A stretch of 64,000 nucleotides of DNA from Croceibacterium selenioxidans (GTDB lineage Bacteria > Pseudomonadota > Alphaproteobacteria > Sphingomonadales > Sphingomonadaceae), in the NCBI RefSeq assembly GCF_018599195.1, contig NZ_JAHFVK010000003.1, forward strand, positions 90,564 through 154,563. The letters run 5' to 3'. Numbering within the stretch: position 1 is the stretch's first letter; each line of letters opens with the position of its first letter. A model generated the notes under the pieces. That model saw nothing but the letters and a program-made list of their open reading frames with translations. It was not told the origin of the DNA and made no database searches. A program made the translations under genes and the position numbers. This document shows, piece by piece, positions 43,135 to 52,267 of the stretch.

Positions 43135-43206
43135 GCGGTGTAACTAAGCCCCGTAGTCAGAACAACGAATCGGGTCGCCTCTCACCTGTTGGCAGGAGGA
43201 TGACCC

Positions 43207-44268
43207 ATGACCGAAGCAATCGACGAAACTCGTCTCAACGATCTCATCGGCAAGGTGATCGGCGATGTGGCTGGTGCGCTTAGCCTTTACATGGCCTATC
43301 TCGGCGATCAGGCCGGCGTCTTTGACGCTCTCGATGGTAGCGGACGCCTGACTGTGGACCAGTTGGCCGCCAAGTCGGGCCTCAACGCCAAGTACCTCCG
43401 GGAATGGCTGGGCTCGGTTTCTGCCGCCGGCTATGTTAATCATCACCCCGAGGACGAGACTTTTTCGATCACCCCGGAACAAGCCTTGATATTCACCCGG
43501 GAAGGGCAGCCCGCATGTATGCAGGGCTTTATCCAGGCAGTCGTCTCGCAATTCGAAAGCCACGAAAAGGCGACCGACACCTTCAAGTCGGGCAAGGGCC
43601 GTCCCTGGGGCGACCATACCCAATGCCTGTTTTGCGGCGTCGACCGGTTTTTCCGGCCCGGCTATCAGGCCAATCTGATCGAGACGTGGATACCGGCACT
43701 TGAAGGCGTTGAGGCCAAGCTCAAGTCGGGCGCCAAAGTTGCAGACATCGGATGCGGCCACGGTTCCTCGACCGTGCTCCTGGCGCAAGCTTATCCGAAG
43801 TCGACCATCCATGGGATAGACTTCCACGCGCCTTCAATCGAGGAAGCGAAGAGAAAGGCCGCTGAAGCGGGCGTAACCAATGTCGAGTTCCAGGTGGCCA
43901 AGGCGCAGGACTTTGCTGGCGAGGGCTACGACTTCGCCTGCATCTTCGACGCGCTGCACGATATGGGCGACCCCGTGGGCGCCGCGAAGCACATCCGTGA
44001 GACCCTCGGGCCCGACGGCACGCTAATGCTGGTCGAGCCGTTGGCGGGCGACACAATGGCCGAGAACATGCATCCGCTCGGGCAGATCTTTTACGCGTTC
44101 TCGACCACGGTCTGCACCCCCAACTCCTTGTCGCAAGAGGTCGGACTGGGCCTGGGAGCGCAAGCGGGCGAGAAGCGATTGGCCGAGGTCTGCAAGCAGG
44201 CCGGCTTCGCCAGTGTCCGCCGCGCCGCCGAGACGCCGACCAACATGGTGCTGGAGGTTACGGGCTAA
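43207..44268 (+). CDS. Class I SAM-dependent methyltransferase with N-terminal winged helix
   Basis: 353 residues. The N-terminal ~90 residues (LTVDQLAAKSGLNAKYLREW then LGSVSAAGYVNH) form a winged-helix domain like that of Rv2258c-type or small-molecule O-methyltransferases. The SAM site is KVADIGCGHGSSTVLLAQAY (near residue 178) with acidic strand STIHGIDFHAPS and motif FDALHDMGDP. The substrate is unknown. AGGAGG lies just before its ATG. Two other cysteine-containing segments (RPWGDHTQCLFCGVDRFFR) occupy the middle. Converges with the DUF1993 gene. Confidence 0.82.
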   Translation: MTEAIDETRLNDLIGKVIGDVAGALSLYMAYLGDQAGVFDALDGSGRLTVDQLAAKSGLNAKYLREWLGSVSAAGYVNHHPEDETFSITPEQALIFTREGQPACMQGFIQAVVSQFESHEKATDTFKSGKGRPWGDHTQCLFCGVDRFFRPGYQANLIETWIPALEGVEAKLKSGAKVADIGCGHGSSTVLLAQAYPKSTIHGIDFHAPSIEEAKRKAAEAGVTNVEFQVAKAQDFAGEGYDFACIFDALHDMGDPVGAAKHIRETLGPDGTLMLVEPLAGDTMAENMHPLGQIFYAFSTTVCTPNSLSQEVGLGLGAQAGEKRLAEVCKQAGFASVRRAAETPTNMVLEVTG

Positions 44269-44275
44269 TCTGCGC

Positions 44276-44794
44276 TCAGGCCGGCTGGGTCAGGCGAAGC
44301 TTGCCAAGATAATCGAGCTTGCCGACCTTCACGCCTTTCGCCCGCAGGATGCCGTAGGCCGTCGTGGCGTGGAAGTAGAAGTTCGGCTGGCTGAAGGTGA
44401 AGAGGAAGTCCTCGGCGGTGAAGTCGAGACGCTTTTCACCGATCTCAAAACGCATCGGCTTGCCGATAAAGCTTTCGAGTTCGTCCTCGCCGACGCTCTC
44501 GAGCAGCGCGATGGCGCCATCCAGGCGCTCGCGCAGTTCGTTCAGCGAACCGGGCAGGGCTTCGGCGAAGTTCGGCGAGAAGACGCCTTGGCGCACAGCT
44601 TCGATGGCCCCTTGGCTGTGTACGGCCATGGACTTCACCTGATAGCTGAAGGGAAACATGTCTTCCGCCAGGCGTGCGTCGACCACGGAGGATTCGTCGA
44701 GGCCGCAAGCCGCTGCCTTGTCGAGCCATCCGCGTCCGGCACCGAGGATCTGGAGCCAGCTGGGAACGAGGGCGGCGTGAAGCGAAAGCGGCAT
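44276..44794 (-). CDS. DUF1993 domain-containing protein
   Basis: 172 residues from ATG 44794 (GGGAG eight bases upstream); a longer frame runs into a non-coding-looking stretch. The sequence MPLSLHAALVPSWLQILGAG and later VHSQGAIEAVRQGVFSPNFA, and LFTFSQPNFYFHATTAYGIL, which has a conserved His, is the pattern of DUF1993, a DinB-like helical bundle family. Function unknown. It stands alone on this strand between two plus-strand genes. Confidence 0.9.
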   Translation of the reverse strand: MPLSLHAALVPSWLQILGAGRGWLDKAAACGLDESSVVDARLAEDMFPFSYQVKSMAVHSQGAIEAVRQGVFSPNFAEALPGSLNELRERLDGAIALLESVGEDELESFIGKPMRFEIGEKRLDFTAEDFLFTFSQPNFYFHATTAYGILRAKGVKVGKLDYLGKLRLTQPA

Positions 44795-44947
44795 TTGGAA
44801 GTCTCCCAATCGGTTTGGTGGCGCGGCCATAGCGGATTTGGCGTTCGACACCAGATGCCAAGCCCGCCGCCGTGCGGATGACGCTGCCTCTTTCCTTTTG
44901 AGCGTCATTGCGCGATGCCCGTCAGGGTCGATGACGAGGTGACTGCC

Positions 44948-45406
44948 ATGACCAAGGCCTGCCTTGCCCTGCTTGCCGCTTGCTCAGCTTTGTCGCCGGC
45001 TATGGCGCAGGCCCCGCGCGCGATGCTCGAATATTCCTCGGCCGCGGCGATCCGCGACGGTTGCCTGGCCTGGGCGAGGGAGCGCAAGCTGACGGTGGCC
45101 GTCGCCGTCTATGACGAGAGCGGGAGGATGCTGGCTTTCGCCCACATGGATGGCGCCGCCACCGCCGTAGCGGAGTTCGCCCAGTGGAAGGGCCGCTCGG
45201 CCGCCACGATCCATGTCGCTTCGGCAGAGACCGCCAACTGGGGGAAGGGACCGCCCGGCCTCGCCACCTGGGAAGGCGGCCTGCCGATTTTTTCCACCAA
45301 CGGGGTGGCGCTGGGCGGCGTAGGCGTGTCTGGTGCGGAAAGCTCAGAAGATGTCGCTTGCGGACGGGCAGGAATTGCCGCCGCCGGATTGAAAGAAGCG
45401 GCGTAG
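44948..45406 (+). CDS. GlcG/HbpS-family (DUF336) heme-binding-like secreted protein
   Basis: 152 residues from ATG 44948, which has GAGGTGA six bases upstream; an ATG at 44915 would put a non-signal segment first. The signal peptide is MTKACLALLAACSALSPAMA. The rest (AIRDGCLAWARERKLTVAVA then VYDESGRMLAFAHMDGAATA, GVALGGVGVSGAESSEDVAC) has the GlcG/HbpS signature and GVSG motif. Some relatives bind heme; others have no known ligand. The short-chain dehydrogenase gene begins 14 bases after its stop, so they form one transcript. Confidence 0.87.
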   Translation: MTKACLALLAACSALSPAMAQAPRAMLEYSSAAAIRDGCLAWARERKLTVAVAVYDESGRMLAFAHMDGAATAVAEFAQWKGRSAATIHVASAETANWGKGPPGLATWEGGLPIFSTNGVALGGVGVSGAESSEDVACGRAGIAAAGLKEAA

Positions 45407-45420
45407 TAGCGGGAGAGACA

Positions 45421-46290
45421 ATGCCGATTACCAGTTTCGAAGGGAAAACCGCGTTCATCACCGGCGGCGCCAGCGGCATCGGCCTTGGTATCGCCAAAGT
45501 ACTGGCTTCGCGGGGTGCAAAGGTCGTCCTGGCCGATCTCAGGCAGGATCACATCGACCGTGCGCTGGCGGACTTCGCGGGCGGCGGGCGTTCCAACCTT
45601 GTTTCCGCTCTGCAGCTCGATGTGACAAACCGCGAGCAATACCGGGACGCTGCGAAGCGTATGCTGGACGAGTTCGGCGGCATCGACATTCTGGTCAACA
45701 ATGCCGGCGTCGGTCTCGAAGGGCCGGTCCTCGAAGCTACCTATGCCGACTACGACTTCGGCTTCGGGGTTAACGTCGGCGGCGTCATCAACGGCTTCGT
45801 GGAGTTCCTGCCGCAAATGATTGCACACGGTCGCGGTGGTCACGTGGTTTCGACCGCCAGCCTCGCCGCGGAAGTTGTGATGCCGGAGTGGTTGGCGATC
45901 TATGCCTCAAGCAAGGCGGCCGTGTGCCACTATTGCGAGGCTGTGAAACCGGCCTTGGGGGAAAAGGGCATCGGTGTCTCCATCCTCCTCCCAGGCCCGG
46001 TAAAGTCCAATATTCACGAAACGCAGCAGAACCGCCCGGCTCATCTTCTGCAGAGCAGTGGCTACAAGGCCAGCGAAGAGCGGCTCTCCCGCCGCATCGT
46101 GGGCGACAACTGGATGGAGCCGGAGCAGGCGGGCGAACTGGTGGCGGAGGGCATCCTGGCCAACCAAACCTACATCGTCACACACGGCTACTATAAGGAC
46201 GCGATGCGCGCGCGAGCCGAGGCCGTTCTTGCAGCGACACCCGATGTCAAAGAGGAAGCTCCCGACTTCGGGCAGTTCCGTGACGAGTAG
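45421..46290 (+). CDS. Short-chain dehydrogenase/reductase (first of two)
   Basis: 289 residues from ATG 45421. The NAD(P)-binding motif is TGGASGIGLG (residues ~14-23), with the NNAG strand ILVNNAGVG, the catalytic Ser in VVSTASLAAE and Tyr/Lys in YASSK. A C-terminal part beyond the usual 250 residues contains GPVKSNIHETQQNRP and the EAGELVAEGIL segment. The substrate is unknown. It is followed, 12 bases on, by a related dehydrogenase sharing TGGASGIGLG and the same C-terminal FxEExKxR-type ending, so the pair is probably a duplication. Confidence 0.87.
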   Translation: MPITSFEGKTAFITGGASGIGLGIAKVLASRGAKVVLADLRQDHIDRALADFAGGGRSNLVSALQLDVTNREQYRDAAKRMLDEFGGIDILVNNAGVGLEGPVLEATYADYDFGFGVNVGGVINGFVEFLPQMIAHGRGGHVVSTASLAAEVVMPEWLAIYASSKAAVCHYCEAVKPALGEKGIGVSILLPGPVKSNIHETQQNRPAHLLQSSGYKASEERLSRRIVGDNWMEPEQAGELVAEGILANQTYIVTHGYYKDAMRARAEAVLAATPDVKEEAPDFGQFRDE

Positions 46291-46302
46291 GAAGAGGGTT
46301 CA

Positions 46303-47253
46303 ATGGAAAATCTGACCGGCAAGGTCGCCTTCATCACGGGCGGTGCTAGCGGAATCGGCCTCGGAATGGCGCGTGCCTTCCTCGAGGAGGGCATGAAAGT
46401 CTCGCTCGCCGACTGGAGCGACGACCATATCGCGAAGGCGAAGGAGCAACTCGCGGGTAATAACGCGGTCCATTTCGTGAAGACCAACGTCGCCGAGCGC
46501 GAGAGCTTACGGGCGGCGGTGGACGAGACGTTGGAGGCCTTCGGCAAGATCCATGTGCTCTGCAACAACGCCGGTGTGAATGGCGGCGGGACGGCGGCCA
46601 GTGGCGACTTCGACGATTGGGACCGGGCGATCTCGGTCAATCTCGGCGGCGTGGTCAACGGCACCAAGATCATCGCGCCAATCATCCGCCAGCAGGGCGA
46701 GGGCGGGCATATCGTCAACACCAGTTCGATGGCGGGAGTCGTGCCGTTGCCGGGCCTCGCAGCCTACTCGACGGCCAAGTACGCCGTCCGGGGATTCTCG
46801 GAGAGCTTGAGGATGCAATTGGCCAAGGACGGCATCGGGGTGTCCTGTCTCTTCCCCGGGGCTACCCGCACTGCGTTGGTACCGATTCCCGAAGACGATC
46901 CGGAGCACATCAAGGAAGAAGGGGCGCCTCAGTTCCTCAAGGACCTGTGGGACGCCATGCGCGGTGCCATCGATCCCTCTGACACGGGCAAGGTGGTTGT
47001 GGAGGCGATCAAGCAGAACCGCTTCTACATTTTCACGAACCGCGAGTTCCTAGAAGAAGTGAAGCAGCGGCACCGCGAGATCGAAGAGGCGTTTCCGCTC
47101 GATGAGCCCACGCCGGGCCGCGTTAAGTTTGAATCCATGCGCGCGGCGATGGTTCGGGATCTCATGGCCCCGGGAAATCGGCCAGTTCCGACGCGGAAGG
47201 AAGGGGACTTCGCTCTCGACCTCGGGTCCGCTTCATCGGCAGGTGGACAATAG
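46303..47253 (+). CDS. Short-chain dehydrogenase/reductase (second of two)
   Basis: 316 residues. TGGASGIGLGMARAF near residue 12 binds the cofactor, ILCNNAGVNG-type motif (VLCNNAGVNG), catalytic Ser in VNTSSMAGVV and YSTAK follow. The last ~50 residues (EEVKQRHREIEEAFPLDEPT and MRAAMVRDLMAPGNRP) are an extension. The sequence is distinct from the first SDR but shares the overall plan, so the two may act on related substrates. A strong bidirectional terminator follows the stop. Confidence 0.87.
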   Translation: MENLTGKVAFITGGASGIGLGMARAFLEEGMKVSLADWSDDHIAKAKEQLAGNNAVHFVKTNVAERESLRAAVDETLEAFGKIHVLCNNAGVNGGGTAASGDFDDWDRAISVNLGGVVNGTKIIAPIIRQQGEGGHIVNTSSMAGVVPLPGLAAYSTAKYAVRGFSESLRMQLAKDGIGVSCLFPGATRTALVPIPEDDPEHIKEEGAPQFLKDLWDAMRGAIDPSDTGKVVVEAIKQNRFYIFTNREFLEEVKQRHREIEEAFPLDEPTPGRVKFESMRAAMVRDLMAPGNRPVPTRKEGDFALDLGSASSAGGQ

Positions 47254-47254
47254 C

Positions 47255-47299
47255 AAAAAACCGCGCGGTAACCTGGGGTTAGGTTACCGCGCGGTTCTT
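47255..47299. terminator. Bidirectional terminator between the SDR pair and the DUF4168 gene
   Basis: CCGCGCGGTAACCT (47261-47274) pairs perfectly with AGGTTACCGCGCGG (47281-47294) around GGGGTT. A run of six A precedes the left arm (a T run on the minus strand), so termination is strongest for the minus-strand gene ending at 47318; the plus side has only TTCTT. Confidence 0.88.
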
Positions 47300-47317
47300 G
47301 CGACCCTTAGGCTCGAT

Positions 47318-47737
47318 TCAGCCTTCGGTCTGTCCCGCGTGCTTGGCCATGGCCGTCCGTACCTTGTCCCGCAGCGTTGGATCCGCCTGGGCGGCTTTTC
47401 CGATGGCGTTGTACTTGGCCGGATCCAATCCGGACTCCGTTACAGCCGCCTGCATCTTTGATTGTTTCTGATCGTCAGCGATCGACGTATCGGCCTGGAT
47501 GGCCTGCAACTTTACCGTCGCTTTGGCAAAGCTATCGATTTCCGAGTCTGAGATGGTGGCCGCAGCGGCGGCATCGGCCGCTGGAGCGGCGTCAGCTGCT
47601 GGAGCTGCAGGTGAGGCCGGACCCTGCGCAGCGGGAGCCGGCGGCTCGGCTGCGTCGGCCGGCGCGCCAGCCTCCTGCGCTTGAGCTACGCCTGTTGCAA
47701 AAACCAAAGCAGCAAATGAGTAAGCAATCAACTTCAT
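47318..47737 (-). CDS. Secreted DUF4168 protein with Ala/Pro-rich N-terminus
   Basis: 139 residues. The signal peptide MKLIAYSFAALVFATGVAQA is followed by a low-complexity Ala/Pro/Asp segment (residues ~22-65), then the DUF4168-type block ISDSEIDSFAKATVKLQAIQ, with ADDQKQSKMQAAVTESGLDP and AKYNAIGKAAQADPTLRDKV. The product is probably periplasmic or surface exposed. DUF4168 has no established function. The gene is isolated, its terminator lies just downstream, and its promoter must lie in the 370-base space before the MFS gene. Confidence 0.85.
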   Translation of the reverse strand: MKLIAYSFAALVFATGVAQAQEAGAPADAAEPPAPAAQGPASPAAPAADAAPAADAAAAATISDSEIDSFAKATVKLQAIQADTSIADDQKQSKMQAAVTESGLDPAKYNAIGKAAQADPTLRDKVRTAMAKHAGQTEG

Positions 47738-48106
47738 GGTATTCTCCTTCGCTCACAGCGAAACTCCGTGTCTGGAGTTGCACCGCGACGACCGTGCGAG
47801 GACATTGGGGGAGTGGCGCTTCTCAGTGAACGCCTATCCCTCATTCGTTTTTATCAATTGGTGATAACTTCGGCGTGAAAACGAAGGACTTCAAATATTA
47901 GTCGACAATATGTGCAACATGTCCGTTGAATGGCGATTTATTGAATTTTATTACTCAAACCAGCGTATGAAGCCCACAGTTCGTCGCTAAGCGCGCCATT
48001 GGCCGGTCCGGCTGATCCGGGTTTCGTTCAAAATCAGGCATTCGAGCTTTCCTGACCGGTGGCCGCGTGGCATCTGTCCCTAAAAGACAATCTCGGGAGG
48101 ATGGGC
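47738..48106. other. Divergent intergenic region between the DUF4168 and MFS genes
   Basis: About 370 bases, clearly more A/T-rich at 47840-47970 than the coding regions around it. It must hold both promoters. TTATCA (47851-47856) and TGATAA (47862-47867) form an inverted repeat with a five-base spacer, a plausible dimer operator. No convincing gene on either strand. Confidence 0.5.
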
Positions 48107-49444
48107 GTGGCGATACCTTTCAGCGAAGCGATATCTCGCGCGCCTTTACGGACCTTTCAGTGGCTGACGTTCGGTATCTGCATGCTTGTCCTGGTAGCGG
48201 ACGGCATCGACGCGCAACTTCTTGGGATCGTCGCGCCCAAAGTGATCGCCGATTTCGGTGTCGACAACGGGACCTTCGGCTGGGCGATGAGCGCTGCGCT
48301 CGTGGGTTTCGGGCTGGGCTCCTGGGGTGGCGGCTGGCTCGGTGACAAGATCGGCCGTCGCTACTCGTTGGCGGTAGCCGCAGTGATTTTTGCGTTATCG
48401 ACCATCGCCGCGAGCACGGCAGACGGGGTCTGGCACATGGCCGCCTGGCGCATCGTTGGGGGATTCGGGTTTGGCTCCGCTTATGCCAACGCAATTGCCC
48501 TTGCGAGCGAGTGGTTGCCGGATCGTTGGCGTTCGGTGGGGGTGACCACTTTGTCGGTCGGTACACCTGCCGGCGGCTTTGTGATCGCGGCGCTCGCCCC
48601 GGCGCTGGTGGAGGGTTACGGCTGGCGAGGCTCTTTCGTCGTGTCAGGCGCCGCCACACTTCTGGTGGTCGTCCTGATCCTCGCGGTACTGCGCGACAGT
48701 CCCTCGTTCCTCCTTGCACGCGGCAAGAAGGAGGCGGCGCAACGGGCGGCTCGCAAAGTCCTCGACGAAGACATCGAGTTGGTGCCGGAATTGCACGACA
48801 TGGCGGATGAAAGCGGTGCCAGGATCGGCGTTCTCCATCGCAGCAACTTCAGGCTGAACCTGGGCGTGGGCATCTCGTTCACGGCTGCCGCGTTGGTGGC
48901 CTACGCCATGCTCAGCTGGACGACCACGATGCTGACGGGCCAAGGCTTCAGTTTCGAGCAGGCCTCTTACGCCGTTTCGGTGGGTGGCATAACATCGGTA
49001 TTCTCGTCGATCGCCGCGGGGTTGCTGGTGCGCGTGTTAGGCTCACGTTTGTTGGTGATGGGCATCAGCGCGAGCTTGCTCGGGACCTTGCTGGTGCTGG
49101 CCTATGTCATCGAGACCATGCCCGCAGCGCCGAGTGCGCAGACGCAAGTGCTGGTGGTGGCCCTGGTTGGTCTGGCGGCGGCGCTGTTCAGCGCGGGCAT
49201 CGCGAGCATGTACGCGATCATGACTCATGCCTATCCCCCGTCGTGCCGTTCCGCAGGCATTGGCTTTGGCATCTTCATGGGCCGCGTCGGCGCGGTGGCG
49301 GCGACCCTGTTCGGGGGGAGGCTGCTCGACATGGGTGATGGCAGCGTGGTCCCCTTCTTCACGGTCCTGGCCTTCGGCGCTGTGCTGGTGTCGGCCGCTG
49401 CGTTCATTGTCGACCGACAGGTCCCGCCAGCCAGTCGCGTGTAG
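48107..49444 (+). CDS. MFS transporter, aromatic acid:proton symporter-like
   Basis: About 445 residues with 12 predicted helices. The first loop motif DGIDAQLLGIVAPKVIADFG is the AAHS-type signature, followed by GWLGDKIGRRYSLAVAA. I took the GTG at 48107, because GGGAGG directly abuts the ATG at 48101 but lies six bases before the GTG. Proteins of this family bring aromatic acids such as protocatechuate or vanillate into the cell. The following HAD and sulfatase genes suggest organic sulfate or aromatic metabolism, but the link is inference. Confidence 0.85.
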   Translation: MAIPFSEAISRAPLRTFQWLTFGICMLVLVADGIDAQLLGIVAPKVIADFGVDNGTFGWAMSAALVGFGLGSWGGGWLGDKIGRRYSLAVAAVIFALSTIAASTADGVWHMAAWRIVGGFGFGSAYANAIALASEWLPDRWRSVGVTTLSVGTPAGGFVIAALAPALVEGYGWRGSFVVSGAATLLVVVLILAVLRDSPSFLLARGKKEAAQRAARKVLDEDIELVPELHDMADESGARIGVLHRSNFRLNLGVGISFTAAALVAYAMLSWTTTMLTGQGFSFEQASYAVSVGGITSVFSSIAAGLLVRVLGSRLLVMGISASLLGTLLVLAYVIETMPAAPSAQTQVLVVALVGLAAALFSAGIASMYAIMTHAYPPSCRSAGIGFGIFMGRVGAVAATLFGGRLLDMGDGSVVPFFTVLAFGAVLVSAAAFIVDRQVPPASRV

Positions 49445-49579
49445 CACGCCACTCTTGACCACCACCTGAGAAGGGGAATTGCCACCGGCAGTTTCCGGGT
49501 TTCTGCGGATTTCGGGAAAGCGGTAACGCGGCTTGATTGGAGGCCCATCCAATCCGGCGCGAGGATCGACATTTCGGAT

Positions 49580-50512
49580 ATGAACCCAGGTAGACCCGGT
49601 GCAGTTGATCCACTTCCCAGTTGGAACCCCGGTCGCGCGAAATCGGTGCTTCTCGATTTCGTCGCTCGTGTGACGGATCAATCCGGAGCCGACTTCGTTC
49701 CACCGGCGGACCGGGTGGCGACTTTCGACAACGACGGCACCTTGTGGTGCGAATACCCGCTGCAGGTGCAGGTCTTCTTCCTGGTCGACCGGGTTAAAGC
49801 CCTGCGCGACGCCGATCCCTCGGTGGGCGACCGGCAGCCGTTCAAGGCCCTGCTCGAGCATGATGCCGCAACCTTGCACTCACTCGGGAAGCAAGGTCTG
49901 ATGGAACTCTTCGCTGCCACTCACGCCGGAATGAGCGAGGAGGAATTCGGAAGAGTCGCCCACGATTTCCTTGCCACGGCCAAGCATCCGAAACTCGGCA
50001 CGCTGTTCTCCGAGAACGTCTATCGGCCGCAAGTGGAACTGCTCAAGTTCCTGCGCGGGAATGGCTTCCGCACCTTCATCGTCACCGGCGGTGGTATCGA
50101 ATTCGTTAGGGCCATCTCCGAACAACGATACGGAGTAATGCGCGACGAAGTCGTCGGTTCGAACGACAAGCTGCAGTTCGAGATCGTCGATGGCAAGGCC
50201 CAGGTGAAGAAGCTGGGCGAGTTGAACAGCTTCGACGATCGCGAGGCCAAGCCCGCCAACATCGCGCTCCACATCGGCCGCCGGCCGATCCTGGCGTTCG
50301 GCAACTCCGACGGTGACCTGGCCATGCTCCGCTACGCGCTCGGCGGCGAAGGACCGCGACTGGCTCTGCTCCTCCACCACGACGATGCCGAACGGGAGTT
50401 CGCATACGACAGGGAATTCCATCTAAGCCCTCTCGCCGAGGCGCTCGACAAGGCGGATGCATACGGGATCGTGCTGACCAGTATGAAGACCGATTGGGCC
50501 GAGGTCTTCTGA
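49580..50512 (+). CDS. HAD-superfamily phosphatase (PSP-like)
   Basis: 310 residues. HAD motif I is VATFDNDGTLW (near residue 47), motif II FIVTGGGIEF (Thr) near 174, motif IV LAFGNSDGDLAM near 235-246, with a basic residue before it. The type is close to bacterial phosphoserine-phosphatase-like haloacid dehalogenase hydrolases, many of which accompany sulfatase genes. The start codon has no strong ribosome binding site, so the N-terminus is uncertain. 184 bases separate it from the first sulfatase gene. Confidence 0.84.
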   Translation: MNPGRPGAVDPLPSWNPGRAKSVLLDFVARVTDQSGADFVPPADRVATFDNDGTLWCEYPLQVQVFFLVDRVKALRDADPSVGDRQPFKALLEHDAATLHSLGKQGLMELFAATHAGMSEEEFGRVAHDFLATAKHPKLGTLFSENVYRPQVELLKFLRGNGFRTFIVTGGGIEFVRAISEQRYGVMRDEVVGSNDKLQFEIVDGKAQVKKLGELNSFDDREAKPANIALHIGRRPILAFGNSDGDLAMLRYALGGEGPRLALLLHHDDAEREFAYDREFHLSPLAEALDKADAYGIVLTSMKTDWAEVF

Positions 50513-50696
50513 GCCAACAGTGCGGACCTCCTAGGGACAAACGCCGCGCCCTGCAGGGGCCAGCGCTTTCCTTTCAGCGCATTGCCGGCACGAGACAGGG
50601 TCCGCCACCACGCATTCTCAGGGATTATGCCGATGGCAGCTCAAGCCATGGCGGACAGAGTTCAATGGGAAGGGACTCGCGTCGTTGGAGAGTGTT

Positions 50697-52196
50697 ATGC
50701 CGAAGGGAAAGCCGAATATTCTGTTCATCATGGGTGACGACATTGGGTGGTTCAATCCAAGCTGCTACAACAGCGGGATAATGGGCTACAAGACGCCCAA
50801 CATCGACCGCATCGCAAACGAAGGAGCGCGCTTCACCGACTGGTATGGTCAGCAAAGCTGCACTGCCGGTCGAGCTGCCTTCCTGACCGGTCAGTCTCCA
50901 ATCCGCACCGGCCTAACAAAAGTTGGACTTCCAGGCGCAGATTTGGGGCTCGGCCCTGACGATCCCTGCATCGCGCAAGTCCTGAAGGCGCAGGGTTACG
51001 CGACGGGTCAATTCGGCAAGAACCATCTTGGCGACCGGGATGAGCACCTGCCGACCATGCATGGCTTCGACGAGTTCTTCGGCAATCTCTACCACCTGAA
51101 TGCCGAGGAGGAGCCGGAGAACGAGGACTATCCGAAGGATCCGAAGTTCCGGGAAAAGTTCGGCCCGCGCGGAGTGCTCAAGTGCAAGTCCGATGGCAAG
51201 GGCGGTCAGAAGATCGAGAACACCGGCCCGATGGGCAAAAAGCGGATGGAGACCGTCGATGAGGAATTCCTCGGCGCTGCCAAGGACTTCATCAAGCGCA
51301 ATCACAAGGCGGGCGGTCCCTGGTTCTGTTACTTTAACTCAACCCGGATGCACGTCTTCACGCACCTGAAGGAGGCGTCGAAGGGCAAGACCGGGCTCGG
51401 CCTCTATCCCGATGGGATGGTCGAACACGATGGCCATGTAGGTGAGCTACTCGATCTTCTCGACGAGCTCGGCGTCACCGAAAACACCATCGTCGTTTAT
51501 ACCACCGACAACGGCGCTGAGTGTTTCACCTGGCCAGACGGCGGTACCACGCCGTTCAAGGGCGAAAAGGCGACCAACTGGGAAGGGGGCTTCCGCGTCC
51601 CTTGCGTGATCCGCTGGCCCGGGGTGATCGAGCCGGGCCAGATCATCAACGACATCTGCGCGCATGAAGACTTCCTGCCGACGTTCGCGGCGGCGGCGGG
51701 AGACACCGATGTCGTCGAACGCGTGAAGAAGGGTGGAAAGATTGGCGACAAGAAGTTCAAGGTGCACCTTGATGGCAACAACCTGATCCCGGCCTTCAAG
51801 GGCGAGGCGAAGGAATGGCCGCGGCAGGGATTTGCCTACTGGAGCGACGATGGCGATCTGATGGCGCTACGCGTGCGGCAGTGGAAGGTCGCATTCCAGG
51901 AACAGCACACCGAGGTTAACCCGAAAACGCCGCTCGGCGTCTGGCAGGGCAACTTTACCGCGCTGCGGGCACCGATGTTGTACAACATACGAACAGACCC
52001 GTTCGAGCGAGGTCCCGAGAGCATCTACTACGGCGACTACTCCGCCCACCGGATGTTCCTGTTCGTGCCGGCGCAGGCGATCGTCGGACAGTTGCTCGCC
52101 AGCTTCAAGGAGTTCCCGCCGCGGGCCAAGGCGGCGAGCTTCACGGTAAGCGACGCCATGGAGAAGATCTCCACCGCGAGCCCCAGTCAAAACTGA
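50697..52196 (+). CDS. Sulfatase (first of a tandem pair)
   Basis: 499 residues from ATG 50697 (GGAGAG upstream; a TTG 12 bases earlier is less likely). The metal-binding start KPNILFIMGDDIGW, the formylglycine motif CTAGR with Cys55, LTGQ after it, and KNHLG-type (GQFGKNHLGD) and VYTTDNGAE motifs give the type I sulfatase plan. The active-site motif is C-x-A-x-R rather than C-x-P-x-R. The N-terminus has no signal peptide, so a cytoplasmic enzyme is predicted. Substrate unknown. Very similar to the next gene. Confidence 0.9.
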   Translation: MPKGKPNILFIMGDDIGWFNPSCYNSGIMGYKTPNIDRIANEGARFTDWYGQQSCTAGRAAFLTGQSPIRTGLTKVGLPGADLGLGPDDPCIAQVLKAQGYATGQFGKNHLGDRDEHLPTMHGFDEFFGNLYHLNAEEEPENEDYPKDPKFREKFGPRGVLKCKSDGKGGQKIENTGPMGKKRMETVDEEFLGAAKDFIKRNHKAGGPWFCYFNSTRMHVFTHLKEASKGKTGLGLYPDGMVEHDGHVGELLDLLDELGVTENTIVVYTTDNGAECFTWPDGGTTPFKGEKATNWEGGFRVPCVIRWPGVIEPGQIINDICAHEDFLPTFAAAAGDTDVVERVKKGGKIGDKKFKVHLDGNNLIPAFKGEAKEWPRQGFAYWSDDGDLMALRVRQWKVAFQEQHTEVNPKTPLGVWQGNFTALRAPMLYNIRTDPFERGPESIYYGDYSAHRMFLFVPAQAIVGQLLASFKEFPPRAKAASFTVSDAMEKISTASPSQN

Positions 52197-52267
52197 CATC
52201 TGAAAGCCGGTGCCCGTTCGGATCGCGTCACGCCCCGGACGGGCCGGCTAACTTCGGAGTAAGTGCC

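Noticed and set aside
48101..48106. ATG at 48101 as the MFS start
   Set aside because: The Shine-Dalgarno GGGAGG touches this ATG with no spacer; the in-frame GTG at 48107 has the proper six-base spacing.
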